Below, piece after piece: positions 26,588 to 34,768 of a DNA stretch of 64,000 bases. How positions within the stretch are numbered: position 1 is the stretch's first letter; each line of letters opens with the position of its first letter. Below the pieces are notes generated by a model. That model was not told the DNA's origin and searched no databases. It saw only the letters and a program-made list of their open reading frames with translations. Made by a program: the position numbers and the translations under genes. The stretch spans positions 124,001 through 188,000 of the forward strand of contig NC_010003.1 of assembly GCF_000018605.1 (NCBI RefSeq). The letters run 5' to 3'. The stretch is from Petrotoga mobilis SJ95. GTDB lineage: Bacteria; Thermotogota; Thermotogae; Petrotogales; Petrotogaceae.

Positions 26588-27652
26588 CTATTCGTTCTTT
26601 ATCAAAGTTGGCTTTTTTCTTATCCATTTCAAAGCTATTTTTTCAAAAAATCTCATAAATCTAGTCCATAGTCCTTCTTTTTTAGATAGAGGCTTAACTT
26701 TTATCGTGTAAAATCCTAAGGCATTCCCTAGCGCAACATCAGTGAAAAGTTGATCTCCAATCACCACGCCTTCCCCAGGTTTGTAACCATGAAACTTTAT
26801 TTTTTTTCTGATTTTAAATCTTAATGGCTTCATTGCAGAAGTCAATAAATCTACTCCTAACTCATTTAATTGTATATATAAATTCATAAAACGCTTTTTT
26901 GAGCTATTACTTGCTATTAATATATAGAATCCGAGATCTTTTAATTTTAAAAAAAGATCGATGACTTCTGGTTGTAAATAATCACTATGCCATTCATTGA
27001 GGGTATTATCGAAATCAAAAATTAAAATTTTATACCCCTTATCTTTGAGGTGCAAATAATCAATATCAAATACACTTTTTTCAAATTCATTTGGACCTAC
27101 TAAATCAATAGCTCTAAAAAACCAACCTATAGTATAAAAAAACACGTTGTAAGCAAATTTCGTGAATCCAGCCATAAACTGTTTAAACTTATTTTCGAGT
27201 CCATAGGTATACGGATTTATCAAAATCGTATACAACCCCAGACGATTTCCTGCGCTAATATCTGTGATAAAAAGATCACCTATAATAACAGTTTCTGACT
27301 CTTTTGAACCGAGCTCTTCTAAAACGGATTTCAATTTTTTAGGATTAGGCTTTTTCATACTTGTATGTACTTTTACCTTCCCGTTAGTCAGTTTTTCAAT
27401 TCTTTTTACCTTTTCCCTTTTGGCATTGGTAACTATTGCAACTTTAAAATCATCGTTTATTAATTTGTTTAAAAGGTTTAATGTTTTATCAGGAATATTG
27501 TCATCTCTCCATACAGTAATAGTAAAATCATAATCCATAAGAATAGTATTGAAACCAAGTTTTTTTAATTTTTCATAATCAATAGAGTATATATCAGGAC
27601 TATATTCTCTAGGTATTGGAATGTACTTAAATAATCCCATTGTGCGGTTCAA
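26588..27652 (-). CDS. Tandem-duplicated YqeG-type HAD phosphatase
   Basis: A 354-residue protein made of two HAD (subfamily IIIA, YqeG-like) domains. Domain 1 (about 1-165) has ILMDYDFTITVW as motif I, IVTNAK as motif II, a KKPNPKKL lysine and VIIGDLFITDI as motif IV; domain 2 (about 185-345) has IFDFDNTLNEW, IASNSS, SAMKPLR and VIGDQLFTDV. Both keep the DxD pair, but domain 1 has F in place of the N of DxDNT. YqeG family members are single-domain (about 170 residues) phosphatases, with a proposed lipid phosphatase role for some. Start TTG 27652 has GGAGG 9 bases ahead; it overlaps the DUF4911 gene by 26 bases. Confidence 0.82.
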   Translation of the reverse strand: MNRTMGLFKYIPIPREYSPDIYSIDYEKLKKLGFNTILMDYDFTITVWRDDNIPDKTLNLLNKLINDDFKVAIVTNAKREKVKRIEKLTNGKVKVHTSMKKPNPKKLKSVLEELGSKESETVIIGDLFITDISAGNRLGLYTILINPYTYGLENKFKQFMAGFTKFAYNVFFYTIGWFFRAIDLVGPNEFEKSVFDIDYLHLKDKGYKILIFDFDNTLNEWHSDYLQPEVIDLFLKLKDLGFYILIASNSSKKRFMNLYIQLNELGVDLLTSAMKPLRFKIRKKIKFHGYKPGEGVVIGDQLFTDVALGNALGFYTIKVKPLSKKEGLWTRFMRFFEKIALKWIRKKPTLIKNE

Positions 27653-27881
27653 TACTTACAACCTCCACTTTTATGTCGGAATTTTTCAAAGAGTTGAGTA
27701 AAGTTAATGCTTCATCAACCAAGCCTGCTGGTACTATTATTTTAAAATACCCATTCTCTTGTTTTTTTCTAACGTTCATTATGTGTGCTTCAGCTTCGAC
27801 CAGATAAATTAAAAGGTGAATATCTTCTTTTGCAATGTCTATGTAAATATCGTATTCAAGATGCAATTTTTCTTTCTCCAT
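27627..27881 (-). CDS. Small DUF4911-like (ACT-like) protein
   Basis: An 84-residue protein with alternating beta and alpha elements (IYIDIAKEDIHLLIYLVEAEAHIMNVRK, then GYFKIIVPAGLVDEALTLLNSL) that suggests an ACT-like ferredoxin fold. I associate it with DUF4911, a family of unknown function. AGGAGG lies ahead of the ATG. Its 3' end overlaps the tandem HAD gene, so the two are probably translated together, and both follow the phoH-exonuclease pair on the minus strand. Confidence 0.6.
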   Translation of the reverse strand: MEKEKLHLEYDIYIDIAKEDIHLLIYLVEAEAHIMNVRKKQENGYFKIIVPAGLVDEALTLLNSLKNSDIKVEVVSIEPHNGII

Positions 27882-27940
27882 TAACTTATTTTTCCTCCTA
27901 GTTATTTATTTTTTTGGCTTCTTTAGAACTTCTAATACTT

Positions 27941-28034
27941 ACTTTAGCGCCCCTTCGCCCCGCAGCCCACCCTAAAGGAAAAAAGAGTTTTATCCCTTTG
28001 CCTCGCTCCCCACCCATCTTTCCCCCATCCATCT
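27941..28034 (-). other. G-rich intergenic element, possible small basic ORF
   Basis: The gap after the PIN-PhoH gene is strongly G-rich on the minus strand (GGGTGGG, GCGGGGCG, AAGGGGCG), far above the local composition. In frame with the PhoH gene after its TAA it can be read as about 44 basic codons (from ATG at about 28031, ending at 27901) with FFPLGWAAGRRGAK in the middle. I see no ribosome-binding site, so a repeat or RNA element is as likely as a peptide. It resembles the patch at 57955-58015. Confidence 0.35.
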
Positions 28035-28035
28035 C

Positions 28036-29322
28036 TTACAAAATTTCAGAAGACACTGTAGCTAATTCTGACCTTTCACCTTTTTTCATTGTAATATTAG
28101 CTGATAAAGGGTTATCTTTAAATTTTGAAGCTGTATAGACTAAGCCGTTAGATGAACTGTCCAAATACGGGTTATCTATTTGATATGGATCTCCCGTTAA
28201 TACAATCTTTGTGCCTTCTCCAACTCGGGTCAAAATAGTTTTTACTTCAGCAGGAGTTAAATTCTGTGCTTCGTCAACTATCATATATTGGTTTGGGATT
28301 GTTCTTCCTCTTATATATGAAAGTACTTCTATTTCCAATAAATCTTTCTTAGCTAAATATTCTTCTGGTTTTTTACCACTACCTTTGAATAACAAATCTA
28401 AATTATCATATATGGGTTGTAACCAAGGACGCATTTTTTCTTCTATATCTCCGGGTATATAACCAATATCTTTCCCCATCGGTATAACAGGCTTTGAAAC
28501 CAAAAGTTTATTGTACAATTTTTCAACTTGAACACAGTATAATCCTGCTGCCAATGCTAGTAACGTCTTACCAGTTCCAGCCTTGCCCACCAACGTCACA
28601 AAAGGTATATCTGGGTTTAAAAGTGCATCCAAGGAAAAAACTTGTTCTACGTTTCTAGGTTTTATTCCAAAAATTTCGCTTTCAAAATCTATCAAAATTG
28701 ATTGAAACTTCTTTAGCTTAGAATCATATCTTAAAAATAAGTTTCCATAGTTAAGATATGAATTTGGAAGAGGTTCTTCTTTGAACCCTAATTCTGAAAA
28801 ATCATACTCACCCTTCTCTTCAACCTCTTTATCTGGATTTTCTTCAATATAATAACCATCAGGAAGAAGTTTTATGTCTATTTTATCAGTCAAATAATCT
28901 TGACTTTCTAAACCCAACGCATCAGCCTTGATCCTCAGATTTAAATCTTTACTAACTATTATTGTTGGTAAGTTGTCTGTTCTTTTTAAAAACATGGCGT
29001 AATATAATATGAAATCATCTTTTGATTCCCCAAGGTAAGTAGGAATTTTATGTTTTTCATCGTTTTTTTCCAGCGCCAAGATTTTCAATATGCCTCCACC
29101 AGGCAATTTGATCCCTTTATGTAATGGTGTCCCGTTTCTAAAACTATCTAAAATTCTATTAACCTCTCTGGCGGATTTAGCGACTTTATCGCTTCTTGTT
29201 TTTAACTTATCTATTTCTTCTATTACAGGAAAAGGTATCACAACATTGTTATCCTGAAAATTGAGAATACTGTTAGGATCATGAATCAAAACATTTGTAT
29301 CGATAATGAAATTTTTAACCAA
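28036..29322 (-). CDS. PIN domain-PhoH family ATPase (PhoH2-like)
   Basis: A 428-residue fusion. The N-terminal PIN domain (about 1-145) begins FIIDTNVLIHDPNS, with acidic residues at D-T-N, EEIDKLK and ESKDDFILY as expected of a Mg-dependent ribonuclease. The PhoH ATPase part has Walker A VGKAGTGKTLLA (near 242-253), YIRGRTIPNQYMIVDEAQN as Walker B and LTGDPYQID. PhoH2 proteins act as RNA helicase-ribonucleases. TTG 29322 is preferred as start: GGGGTG lies 7 bases ahead; a TTG at 29328 is possible. Sits directly after the DEDDh exonuclease, 2 bases from its stop. Confidence 0.92.
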   Translation of the reverse strand: MVKNFIIDTNVLIHDPNSILNFQDNNVVIPFPVIEEIDKLKTRSDKVAKSAREVNRILDSFRNGTPLHKGIKLPGGGILKILALEKNDEKHKIPTYLGESKDDFILYYAMFLKRTDNLPTIIVSKDLNLRIKADALGLESQDYLTDKIDIKLLPDGYYIEENPDKEVEEKGEYDFSELGFKEEPLPNSYLNYGNLFLRYDSKLKKFQSILIDFESEIFGIKPRNVEQVFSLDALLNPDIPFVTLVGKAGTGKTLLALAAGLYCVQVEKLYNKLLVSKPVIPMGKDIGYIPGDIEEKMRPWLQPIYDNLDLLFKGSGKKPEEYLAKKDLLEIEVLSYIRGRTIPNQYMIVDEAQNLTPAEVKTILTRVGEGTKIVLTGDPYQIDNPYLDSSSNGLVYTASKFKDNPLSANITMKKGERSELATVSSEIL

Positions 29323-29324
29323 AA

Positions 29325-29891
29325 TCAATCACCCCATTTTTTAATAAAATTGATTATTGCTTCGAAAGAAAAAAGTTTTATATATTTTTGGAAAAGTTTG
29401 GCTGTAGATAGTGCATCATCCCAGGCTCTATGAAATTGTTTTATCCCTAAATTGAATTTTTTCGAAAGGAATTCAAGATTGTATGGCCCTTTATCAAAAT
29501 AGTATTTTGAAATTTCGAGGGTGTCAATATAGTAATTGTCTATTGAAAACATTCCACTTTCTTTTGCAGCAATATCTAGAAACCTCAGATCCATTTTTAC
29601 GTTATGTGATACAATTATAGAATCATCAATATACTCTTTAAATCTTGGGAAAACTTCTGATAAGGATGGAGCGTTAGAAATATCTTGATTATTTAATTTA
29701 TGAAATTTAGAGACCTCTCCAGGTATGAATATATTTGGATTTACCAAGGTATGAAATGCATATTTGAAATTAATTTTTTTATCGTATATGGGGATCGCTG
29801 CTATTTCTATAATCCGATCTCCTAACTCAGGGTTCAAACCGGTTGTTTCAAAATCTAAAGCTAAAAAAACTTTATCTTTAACTTTCATCAC
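29325..29891 (-). CDS. DEDDh 3'-5' exonuclease, DnaQ/PolC epsilon-like
   Basis: A protein of about 188 residues with all DEDDh motifs: LDFETTGLNP (Exo I, Asp and Glu), VSHNVKMDLRFLD (Exo II) and HRAWDDALSTAKLF (Exo III, His and Asp). Such proteins proofread or trim 3' ends of DNA or RNA. It is a free-standing protein, not fused to a polymerase. The start is a GTG at 29891, 8 bases after GGAGG, or the ATG three bases on. An extended -10 (TGATATAAT, minus strand, 29913-29921) lies just upstream and is divergent to the tRNA promoter. Paired with the PhoH gene; together they may act in RNA processing. Confidence 0.9.
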   Translation of the reverse strand: MMKVKDKVFLALDFETTGLNPELGDRIIEIAAIPIYDKKINFKYAFHTLVNPNIFIPGEVSKFHKLNNQDISNAPSLSEVFPRFKEYIDDSIIVSHNVKMDLRFLDIAAKESGMFSIDNYYIDTLEISKYYFDKGPYNLEFLSKKFNLGIKQFHRAWDDALSTAKLFQKYIKLFSFEAIINFIKKWGD

Positions 29892-29912
29892 AATCTTTAC
29901 CTCCACGAATAA

Positions 29913-29921
29913 ATTATATCA
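29913..29921 (-). promoter_or_regulatory. Extended -10 promoter for exonuclease-phoH operon
   Basis: TGATATAAT on the minus strand, 22 bases ahead of the chosen start. Confidence 0.5.
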
Positions 29922-29944
29922 TATGATTTAAAAAATTTTTGGTC

Positions 29945-29974
29945 TTGATTTAAATAGTCATTTTAAGGTATAAT
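29945..29974 (+). promoter_or_regulatory. Promoter of tRNA-Arg (and probably spoVS)
   Basis: TTGATT and TATAAT with an 18-base spacer, the -10 ending 15 bases ahead of the tRNA. Confidence 0.6.
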
Positions 29975-29989
29975 TATCATTAGTGATGA

Positions 29990-30066
29990 GCGTCTGTAGC
30001 TCAACTGGATAGAGCGTCGGACTTCGGATCCGAAGGTTGTGGGTTCAAATCCCACCAGATGCGCCA
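29990..30066 (+). tRNA. tRNA-Arg (anticodon TCG)
   Basis: A 77-base cloverleaf. The acceptor GCGTCTG pairs with CAGATGC (one G-T pair), the anticodon stem is TCGGA/TCCGA with loop CTTCGGA, giving anticodon TCG for CGA codons, the T stem is GTGGG/CCCAC with loop TTCAAAT, and the CCA end is encoded. No terminator separates it from spoVS, 54 bases on, so a joint transcript is likely. No integrase lies nearby. Confidence 0.96.
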
Positions 30067-30120
30067 TATGCTCTATATAAGTCAAAATTACAAACAAAAC
30101 ATTACAGGGAGGTATCATTC

Positions 30121-30393
30121 ATGGCAGAAATGGAAGTACTAAAAGTAGCTGCTAATTCAAATCCTGTTGCTGTTGCCGGTGCTTTAGCTGCTATCATTAG
30201 AGATAAAGGAAGCGCTGAGTTACAGGCTATAGGAGCCGGCGCAGTTAATCAAGCTGTTAAAGCTATAGCAATAGCCAGGGGGTACGTAGCTCCGAGCGGA
30301 ATCGATTTAGTTTGTGTTCCAGCGTTTTCAGATGTTGAAATTGAAGGGGAAGAGAGAACGGCAATTAAATTTTTGGTTAAAGCAAGAGACTAA
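30121..30393 (+). CDS. spoVS: SpoVS family (Alba-like) protein
   Basis: A 90-residue protein matching SpoVS across its length (VLKVAANSNPVAVAGALAAI, RDKGSAELQAIGAGAVNQAVKAIAIARG, RTAIKFLVKAR). SpoVS belongs to the Alba superfamily, basic nucleic-acid-binding proteins; in Bacillus it affects sporulation. Here it must have another, unknown role, as Thermotogota are not known to sporulate. The start is ATG 30121, with GGGAGG 10 bases ahead; a longer frame would run back into the tRNA. It ends in a strong terminator. Confidence 0.93.
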   Translation: MAEMEVLKVAANSNPVAVAGALAAIIRDKGSAELQAIGAGAVNQAVKAIAIARGYVAPSGIDLVCVPAFSDVEIEGEERTAIKFLVKARD

Positions 30394-30420
30394 AAGAGGC
30401 TATGCCTCTTTTAGTTTTTT
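30390..30420 (+). terminator. Intrinsic terminator after spoVS
   Basis: CTAAAAGAGGC with its complement, TAT loop, then seven Ts; the stem begins in the spoVS stop codon. Confidence 0.88.
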
Positions 30421-30472
30421 TAGTTTTAGAATTAAAAAATATGCGTATTTTTAGTTTTTTTTCATCTAGCTG

Positions 30473-30481
30473 TGTTATAAT
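30473..30481 (+). promoter_or_regulatory. Extended -10 promoter for the coiled-coil/zapA/murI cluster
   Basis: TGTTATAAT, 52 bases ahead of the coiled-coil gene and just after the spoVS terminator. Confidence 0.55.
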
Positions 30482-30532
30482 TGCTTTAGTTTCACTTCAA
30501 CAAATTATTTTAATAAAGGGGGAATGTACAAA

Positions 30533-30853
30533 ATGGACGTTTTGAAGGAACTGGAAAATATGTTAGAAACGTTGGCCGACAAATACAACGAACTAAAAAA
30601 AGAAAAAAACGATCTTCAAACTCAGTACGATGAATTGTTCAGCGAATACGAAAAAATAAACAACGAAAAAGAAGAGATGGGACGTGAATTGGAAGAATTA
30701 AGAAGAAAGAATGATGAAATTGAAAACCATCTAAACCAGTTAAAAAGTTCACTTATATCAAGATTAGGAGATGAGTTTAGAACTGGAGAATTTGATAATC
30801 CGGCATCTTCAAATACTTCATTCCAAGATGAACCGGATCAAAATCGTTATTAA
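30533..30853 (+). CDS. Small coiled-coil protein, ZapB-like by context
   Basis: A 106-residue acidic protein that is almost wholly heptad-patterned (LKELENMLETLADKYNELKK and on, to about residue 70), with a short disordered tail rich in Asn, Ser and Asp. There is no membrane segment or enzymatic motif. It precedes zapA, and ZapB-type coiled coils bind ZapA in the division ring, so a division-linked role is plausible but not shown by sequence identity. ATG 30533 is preferred over ATG 30524, as the GGGGG site is too close to the latter. Confidence 0.6.
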   Translation: MDVLKELENMLETLADKYNELKKEKNDLQTQYDELFSEYEKINNEKEEMGRELEELRRKNDEIENHLNQLKSSLISRLGDEFRTGEFDNPASSNTSFQDEPDQNRY

Positions 30854-30887
30854 TTGATTCATTAAAATCATTTAAGGATGAAAAATC

Positions 30888-31202
30888 ATGAAGAATTATC
30901 GCTCAATTGAAGTAAAAATCTTAGGAAAAGATTATAAATATAAAGTGGACGAACCCGAGGATGTTATAAAAGAAATTTTAGAAAACATAAAATCGGAAGT
31001 TGAAACCTATGCAAAAAAAATCGGTGGAGAAGAAGTGGATTATATCTTTCTCCTATTACTTCTAAATGAAAGATTAAACAGTATAAGAACGAAACAAGAA
31101 ATCAAACAAATGGTTGATAAGTTCAGTGATATGTTGAATACCGCACTTAAAAGCAATGATGAAGGTAGCGATGAACAAAGTAAAAGTATTCAATGGGGGT
31201 AA
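30888..31202 (+). CDS. zapA: Cell division protein ZapA
   Basis: A 104-residue ZapA-like protein: a short N-terminal beta element (RSIEVKILGKDYKYKVDEPED), then the long amphipathic helix (VDYIFLLLLLNERLNSIRTKQEI) and coiled coil. ZapA crosslinks FtsZ protofilaments. Its stop codon is next to an ATG (31193) in another frame that could extend murI. AAGGATG-type site ahead of the ATG. Placed between a coiled-coil gene and murI. Confidence 0.78.
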   Translation: MKNYRSIEVKILGKDYKYKVDEPEDVIKEILENIKSEVETYAKKIGGEEVDYIFLLLLLNERLNSIRTKQEIKQMVDKFSDMLNTALKSNDEGSDEQSKSIQWG

Positions 31203-31216
31203 GATATTTTCCAATT

Positions 31217-31984
31217 ATGAAAATAGGACTTTTTGATTCAGGAATAGGTGGTTTAACGGTTTTAAAAAAAGTGATAGAAAATTTTGGTAATCATGAGTAT
31301 TTTTATTTAGCTGATAATTTAAATGTACCTTATGGTTCAAAGCCTATTCCTTTTTTAAGAGAAAATTTAAAAAACATACTTTCTTTTTTTCAAAAGATGA
31401 AAGTTGATTTTCTAATTTCTGCATGTAATACAACAGATTCCATTGTAAAAAAAACCAATTTCGACACGAAAAATTATAACTTCACATATGTAAGTATAAT
31501 TGACAACGCTATAAAAACAATAGAAAGAAACGATACTGTTCTTTTGTTAGCCACCGAGAACACCATTAATTTGGGGGCTTATAAGGAAGCTCTTATAAGC
31601 AAAAAAATAACCAATCTGGAAGAAAAGGCATGCCCATTGTTCGTTCCACTTATAGAAGAAGGTTATTGGGATGGACAGATGGCAGAGTCAGTTTTGAGAT
31701 TTTATTTACAAGATTCCAAATCTAAGTACCACAAAGTAATATTAGGATGCACCCATTATCCAATTTTAGAAAAGCAAATTAGAAAATACACAAATTCTTC
31801 CATCGTTGATCCTGCAGATGGGGTTGTTGATTTTTTAAAAAATGAGATCAAATTAGAGAGAATAGATGGGAAAATTAAAGTAAATTTTTTAGTTACTGGC
31901 AACCTAGAAAAATTCAAATTTCTTTCCAAAGTTTTTATGAAAGACGTAAAGTATCACCCTATTTTTAAAAAAATCGTATTATAA
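31217..31984 (+). CDS. murI: Glutamate racemase
   Basis: A 255-residue MurI, which makes D-glutamate for peptidoglycan. MKIGLFDSGIGGLTVLK at the N-terminus, the first catalytic cysteine in SACNTTDS (residue about 69; usual form ACNTAS) and the second in LGCTHYPI (about 178) are all present, as is the DNLNVPYGSKP block. The start at 31217 gives the usual N-terminus; an in-frame ATG at 31193 overlaps the zapA stop and cannot be excluded. Grouped with division genes, which makes sense for wall growth. Confidence 0.94.
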   Translation: MKIGLFDSGIGGLTVLKKVIENFGNHEYFYLADNLNVPYGSKPIPFLRENLKNILSFFQKMKVDFLISACNTTDSIVKKTNFDTKNYNFTYVSIIDNAIKTIERNDTVLLLATENTINLGAYKEALISKKITNLEEKACPLFVPLIEEGYWDGQMAESVLRFYLQDSKSKYHKVILGCTHYPILEKQIRKYTNSSIVDPADGVVDFLKNEIKLERIDGKIKVNFLVTGNLEKFKFLSKVFMKDVKYHPIFKKIVL

Positions 31985-32000
31985 ACTATATAAAAGGCGA

Positions 32001-32864
32001 TTGATAACATTGCTAACAAAACCAACAGTTTTTTTAATTACCGGTTTATCTGGCGCAGGTAAAACTTTATTGTTACAATCTCTAGAAGACGAAGGGTACT
32101 ATACAGTTGACAACATACCCCCTCATTTAATAGAATCTTTTTTAAATATTTTATGCACTAGCAATGTCAAAAAACTTGCTATAGTAAGTGATATTAGATG
32201 GAAAGATCCCCAAAAATTGATCGAATTATTTAAAAATGTTGAAAGTTTAGCCAAATGTACTATGGAAATTCATAAAGTCTTTTTAAAAGCTGATAAAAGT
32301 GAACTAATCAATAGATACAAAAAAACGAGAAGAACCCATCCGTTAGGTCTTTCCTTAGAGAATGCCATTGATGAAGAAATAAAAGTTATGTCAGAAATAG
32401 AGAGTTCTTGTGACATAGTTATCGATACTTCCTCAACTGAACCAACTGAATTTAAAAAAAGATTCTTTCAGATGATAAAAGAAGATATGAAAAAACTAAA
32501 GTTAAATTTTATCAGCTTTGGATTTAAAAATGGTATTCCGCCAATCTCTGATTATGTTTTTGACGTGAGATATCTTCCAAATCCTTTTTATTTTCCAGAG
32601 ATGTATGAACTAACTGGTTTAGATATGAAAGTAATGGAATTCCTTGAAAAATTTAAAGAAACTCATGAAACCGTGGATAAGATTGCTAATTTAGCGAAGT
32701 TTATTCAAGATAAATATTCTGAAAGTGGCCGTATAGAAGCATATTTTTGCATAGGTTGCACCGGAGGCCAACATAGATCGGTTTACATTGCCCAAAAGGT
32801 TTATGAAATTTTAAAAAAAGAAGGAAGAGAAGTAAGCATAGATCACAGAGATATAGAACGATAA
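32001..32864 (+). CDS. rapZ: RapZ/YvcJ-like nucleotide-binding protein
   Basis: A 287-residue protein with Walker A GLSGAGKT (about 15-22), the DNIPPHLIESF segment, the YKKTRRTHPL motif (about 107-116) and the C-terminal GCTGGQHRSVYIAQKV block. In E. coli RapZ senses glucosamine 6-phosphate and guides small-RNA decay; in Firmicutes the homologue YvcJ has GTPase/ATPase activity. The target RNAs are not expected here, so the role is unknown. It leads the rapZ-yvcK-whiA trio that is kept in most Gram-positive bacteria. Start is TTG 32001 or TTG 32010; the AAAAGG site fits neither perfectly. Confidence 0.92.
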   Translation: MITLLTKPTVFLITGLSGAGKTLLLQSLEDEGYYTVDNIPPHLIESFLNILCTSNVKKLAIVSDIRWKDPQKLIELFKNVESLAKCTMEIHKVFLKADKSELINRYKKTRRTHPLGLSLENAIDEEIKVMSEIESSCDIVIDTSSTEPTEFKKRFFQMIKEDMKKLKLNFISFGFKNGIPPISDYVFDVRYLPNPFYFPEMYELTGLDMKVMEFLEKFKETHETVDKIANLAKFIQDKYSESGRIEAYFCIGCTGGQHRSVYIAQKVYEILKKEGREVSIDHRDIER

Positions 32865-32897
32865 CATGGAAATATTCGTCAGGTGGGTAGATATGCT

Positions 32898-33833
32898 GTG
32901 AAAAATATTGTAACTATTGGTGGTGGAACGGGAACAAGTCAAATATTAAGGGGATTGAAATGGAATCAAGATATAGATATTGTTTCCATAGTAACCGTTA
33001 CAGATGATGGAGGAAGTTCCGGTATATTGCGTGAAGATTTTAATATATTACCGCCAGGAGATATTAGGAACAATATCTTAGCTTTGGCTGAACAAGAAAC
33101 CTTTCTGACTAAATTACTTAAATATCGATTTAATGAAGGATTCTTAAAAAATCATAATCTCGGTAACATAATTTTGCTAGCATTAACTAGAATTAACGGC
33201 AATAATTTTCCCTTAGCTATCAAAACATTGTCGGAAGCTCTGAAAATAAAAGGGAGGGTCTTTCCTGCCTCTTTGGACTCTCTAAAACTTGTAGCAGAAC
33301 TTGACGATGGTGAAATCATTTTTGGGGAAACATCAATTGTGTTGAAAAACAAAAATATAAAAAGAATCTGGTTGGACGGCAATGCCGAAGCATTTGATGA
33401 AAGCGTTATGGCAATTCAAAAAGCTGATATAATAATTTTTGGACCTGGCAGTTTATATACGAGTATTATCCCCAATATATTGGTAGACGGAATAAGAAAC
33501 GCAATCAATTTATGCAAAGCAAAGAAATTATATATAGCAAATATTATGACACAGCCAGGGGAAACGACCAATTATTCTTTGAAAGATCATGTTGAAGAAC
33601 TAGAAAATTATTTAGGCGAAGAATTAGATTACATCATAGCCAATAAATCAAATTTACCATATGAAATAATTCAAAGATACCAGAAAATGGGATCTAGTCC
33701 GGTAAAGTTGGATATGGAAGAAGATAGAAGAGTAGTGGTATCTGATTTGGTTTATATTATAAACGATGAGGAACCGAAAATTAGACATGATCCAAAGAAA
33801 ACATCAGAGTTGATTTTAAAATGCGTTCTATGA
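32898..33833 (+). CDS. yvcK: YvcK family protein (gluconeogenesis factor)
   Basis: A 311-residue CofD/YvcK-type protein with GGGTGTSQILRGLK, VTVTDDGGSSGILRED, LPPGDIRNNILALA and FGPGSLYTSIIPNILV, all family signatures for UDP-sugar or phosphate ligand binding. YvcK binds UDP-GlcNAc and links carbon supply to peptidoglycan formation. The start is GTG 32898 (AGGTGGG 11 bases ahead); a GTG at 32883 lies inside this site. It overlaps whiA at its end. Confidence 0.93.
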   Translation: MKNIVTIGGGTGTSQILRGLKWNQDIDIVSIVTVTDDGGSSGILREDFNILPPGDIRNNILALAEQETFLTKLLKYRFNEGFLKNHNLGNIILLALTRINGNNFPLAIKTLSEALKIKGRVFPASLDSLKLVAELDDGEIIFGETSIVLKNKNIKRIWLDGNAEAFDESVMAIQKADIIIFGPGSLYTSIIPNILVDGIRNAINLCKAKKLYIANIMTQPGETTNYSLKDHVEELENYLGEELDYIIANKSNLPYEIIQRYQKMGSSPVKLDMEEDRRVVVSDLVYIINDEEPKIRHDPKKTSELILKCVL

Positions 33834-34741
33834 ATTCATTTTCAGAAGCTTTAAAATTAAGCCTAGTGAACAGTGATTACATTTTCCCAGAGGCTGAGTT
33901 CTATGGTTTTTTCATAGGAAAAGGTGAAATTATTGAAAAAGAAACTGAAAAATTAATAAAAATATCCATAACATCTTTGAATAGTTTTAAAAGATTATAC
34001 AAACTGTGCAAATTTTCTTTCACAGAAAAATTTGAAGTAAAATTTAACAACGAAAAAAGGTTAAATCTTGGTGGAACAGGTTCTATATTCTTAAACTATC
34101 AAACGATATATAAAATATTAAAGAAAAACAACCTTTATCTAAATGAAACTAAATTTTCCCCACCTTTAAAAAAAGATCCAGTAATTTTTGGATCTTTTAT
34201 TAAAGGTTTATTGTTGTCTTGTGGATCTATATCAGTAAAAGAATCCTATCATTTAGAATTTAATTTGAAAACTAACAATGTATTTAAAGAGGATTTAGTT
34301 AGAACATTTAAGAATCTTTTAGGGGTAAATGCCAGATTTTTAAATAGAAGTAAGGGCTCTAAAGTATACATAAAATCACGCGATGACATTTTGAATATCC
34401 TTGAGCTTCTCAACGCCAAAGAAAAAGTAAAAGAACTAAGTGAATTAATGGATATAAGGGATTTACGTAGCAACGTCACAAGGACTATTAATTTAATATC
34501 TGCTAATTCATCAAAAACGGCTCGTAGCTCAATAAAGCAAATTAACGATATACAAATTATTCAAGAAAGCATTGGTATAGATAGTTTACCAAATGACCTA
34601 AAACAAATTGCTGCTTTTAGATTAGAAAATGAAGATGCAAGTTTGAGTAACATGGCAGAATCTTTATCAATGAAAAAATCTACCTTGTACAACAAACTAA
34701 AAAAAATCTCAAAAATTGCCGAATCTCTAAAAAATACCTAA
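33830..34741 (+). CDS. whiA: WhiA-type DNA-binding regulator
   Basis: A 303-residue WhiA. The N-terminal two-thirds are a degenerate LAGLIDADG-endonuclease-like fold (EAEFYGFFIGKGEI, then FIKGLLLSCGSISVKESYHLEF), the C-terminal third a helix-turn-helix domain with RSSIKQINDIQIIQ, LKQIAAFRLENEDASLSNMAESLS and KSTLYNKLKK. WhiA controls division genes such as ftsZ in Actinobacteria and chromosome separation in Bacillus. The ATG at 33830 overlaps the yvcK stop (ATGA); an ATG at 33821 would add three residues. Confidence 0.93.
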   Translation: MNSFSEALKLSLVNSDYIFPEAEFYGFFIGKGEIIEKETEKLIKISITSLNSFKRLYKLCKFSFTEKFEVKFNNEKRLNLGGTGSIFLNYQTIYKILKKNNLYLNETKFSPPLKKDPVIFGSFIKGLLLSCGSISVKESYHLEFNLKTNNVFKEDLVRTFKNLLGVNARFLNRSKGSKVYIKSRDDILNILELLNAKEKVKELSELMDIRDLRSNVTRTINLISANSSKTARSSIKQINDIQIIQESIGIDSLPNDLKQIAAFRLENEDASLSNMAESLSMKKSTLYNKLKKISKIAESLKNT

Positions 34742-34768
34742 TTTAGGTAAAATGGTGGTGCAATAATT

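Noticed and set aside
28036-29891. PIN-PhoH plus exonuclease as a toxin-antitoxin or defence pair
   Set aside because: PhoH2 and DEDDh exonucleases are widespread chromosomal RNA/DNA processing genes; there is no small antitoxin-like gene ahead of the PIN-PhoH gene.
29990-30066. tRNA-Arg as an integration (att) site
   Set aside because: No integrase, no direct repeat of the tRNA 3' end within reach and ordinary housekeeping genes on both sides.
31193-31220. murI start at ATG 31193
   Set aside because: It adds eight residues not found in the family and overlaps the zapA stop; ATG 31217 gives the normal N-terminus, though neither has an ideal ribosome-binding site.
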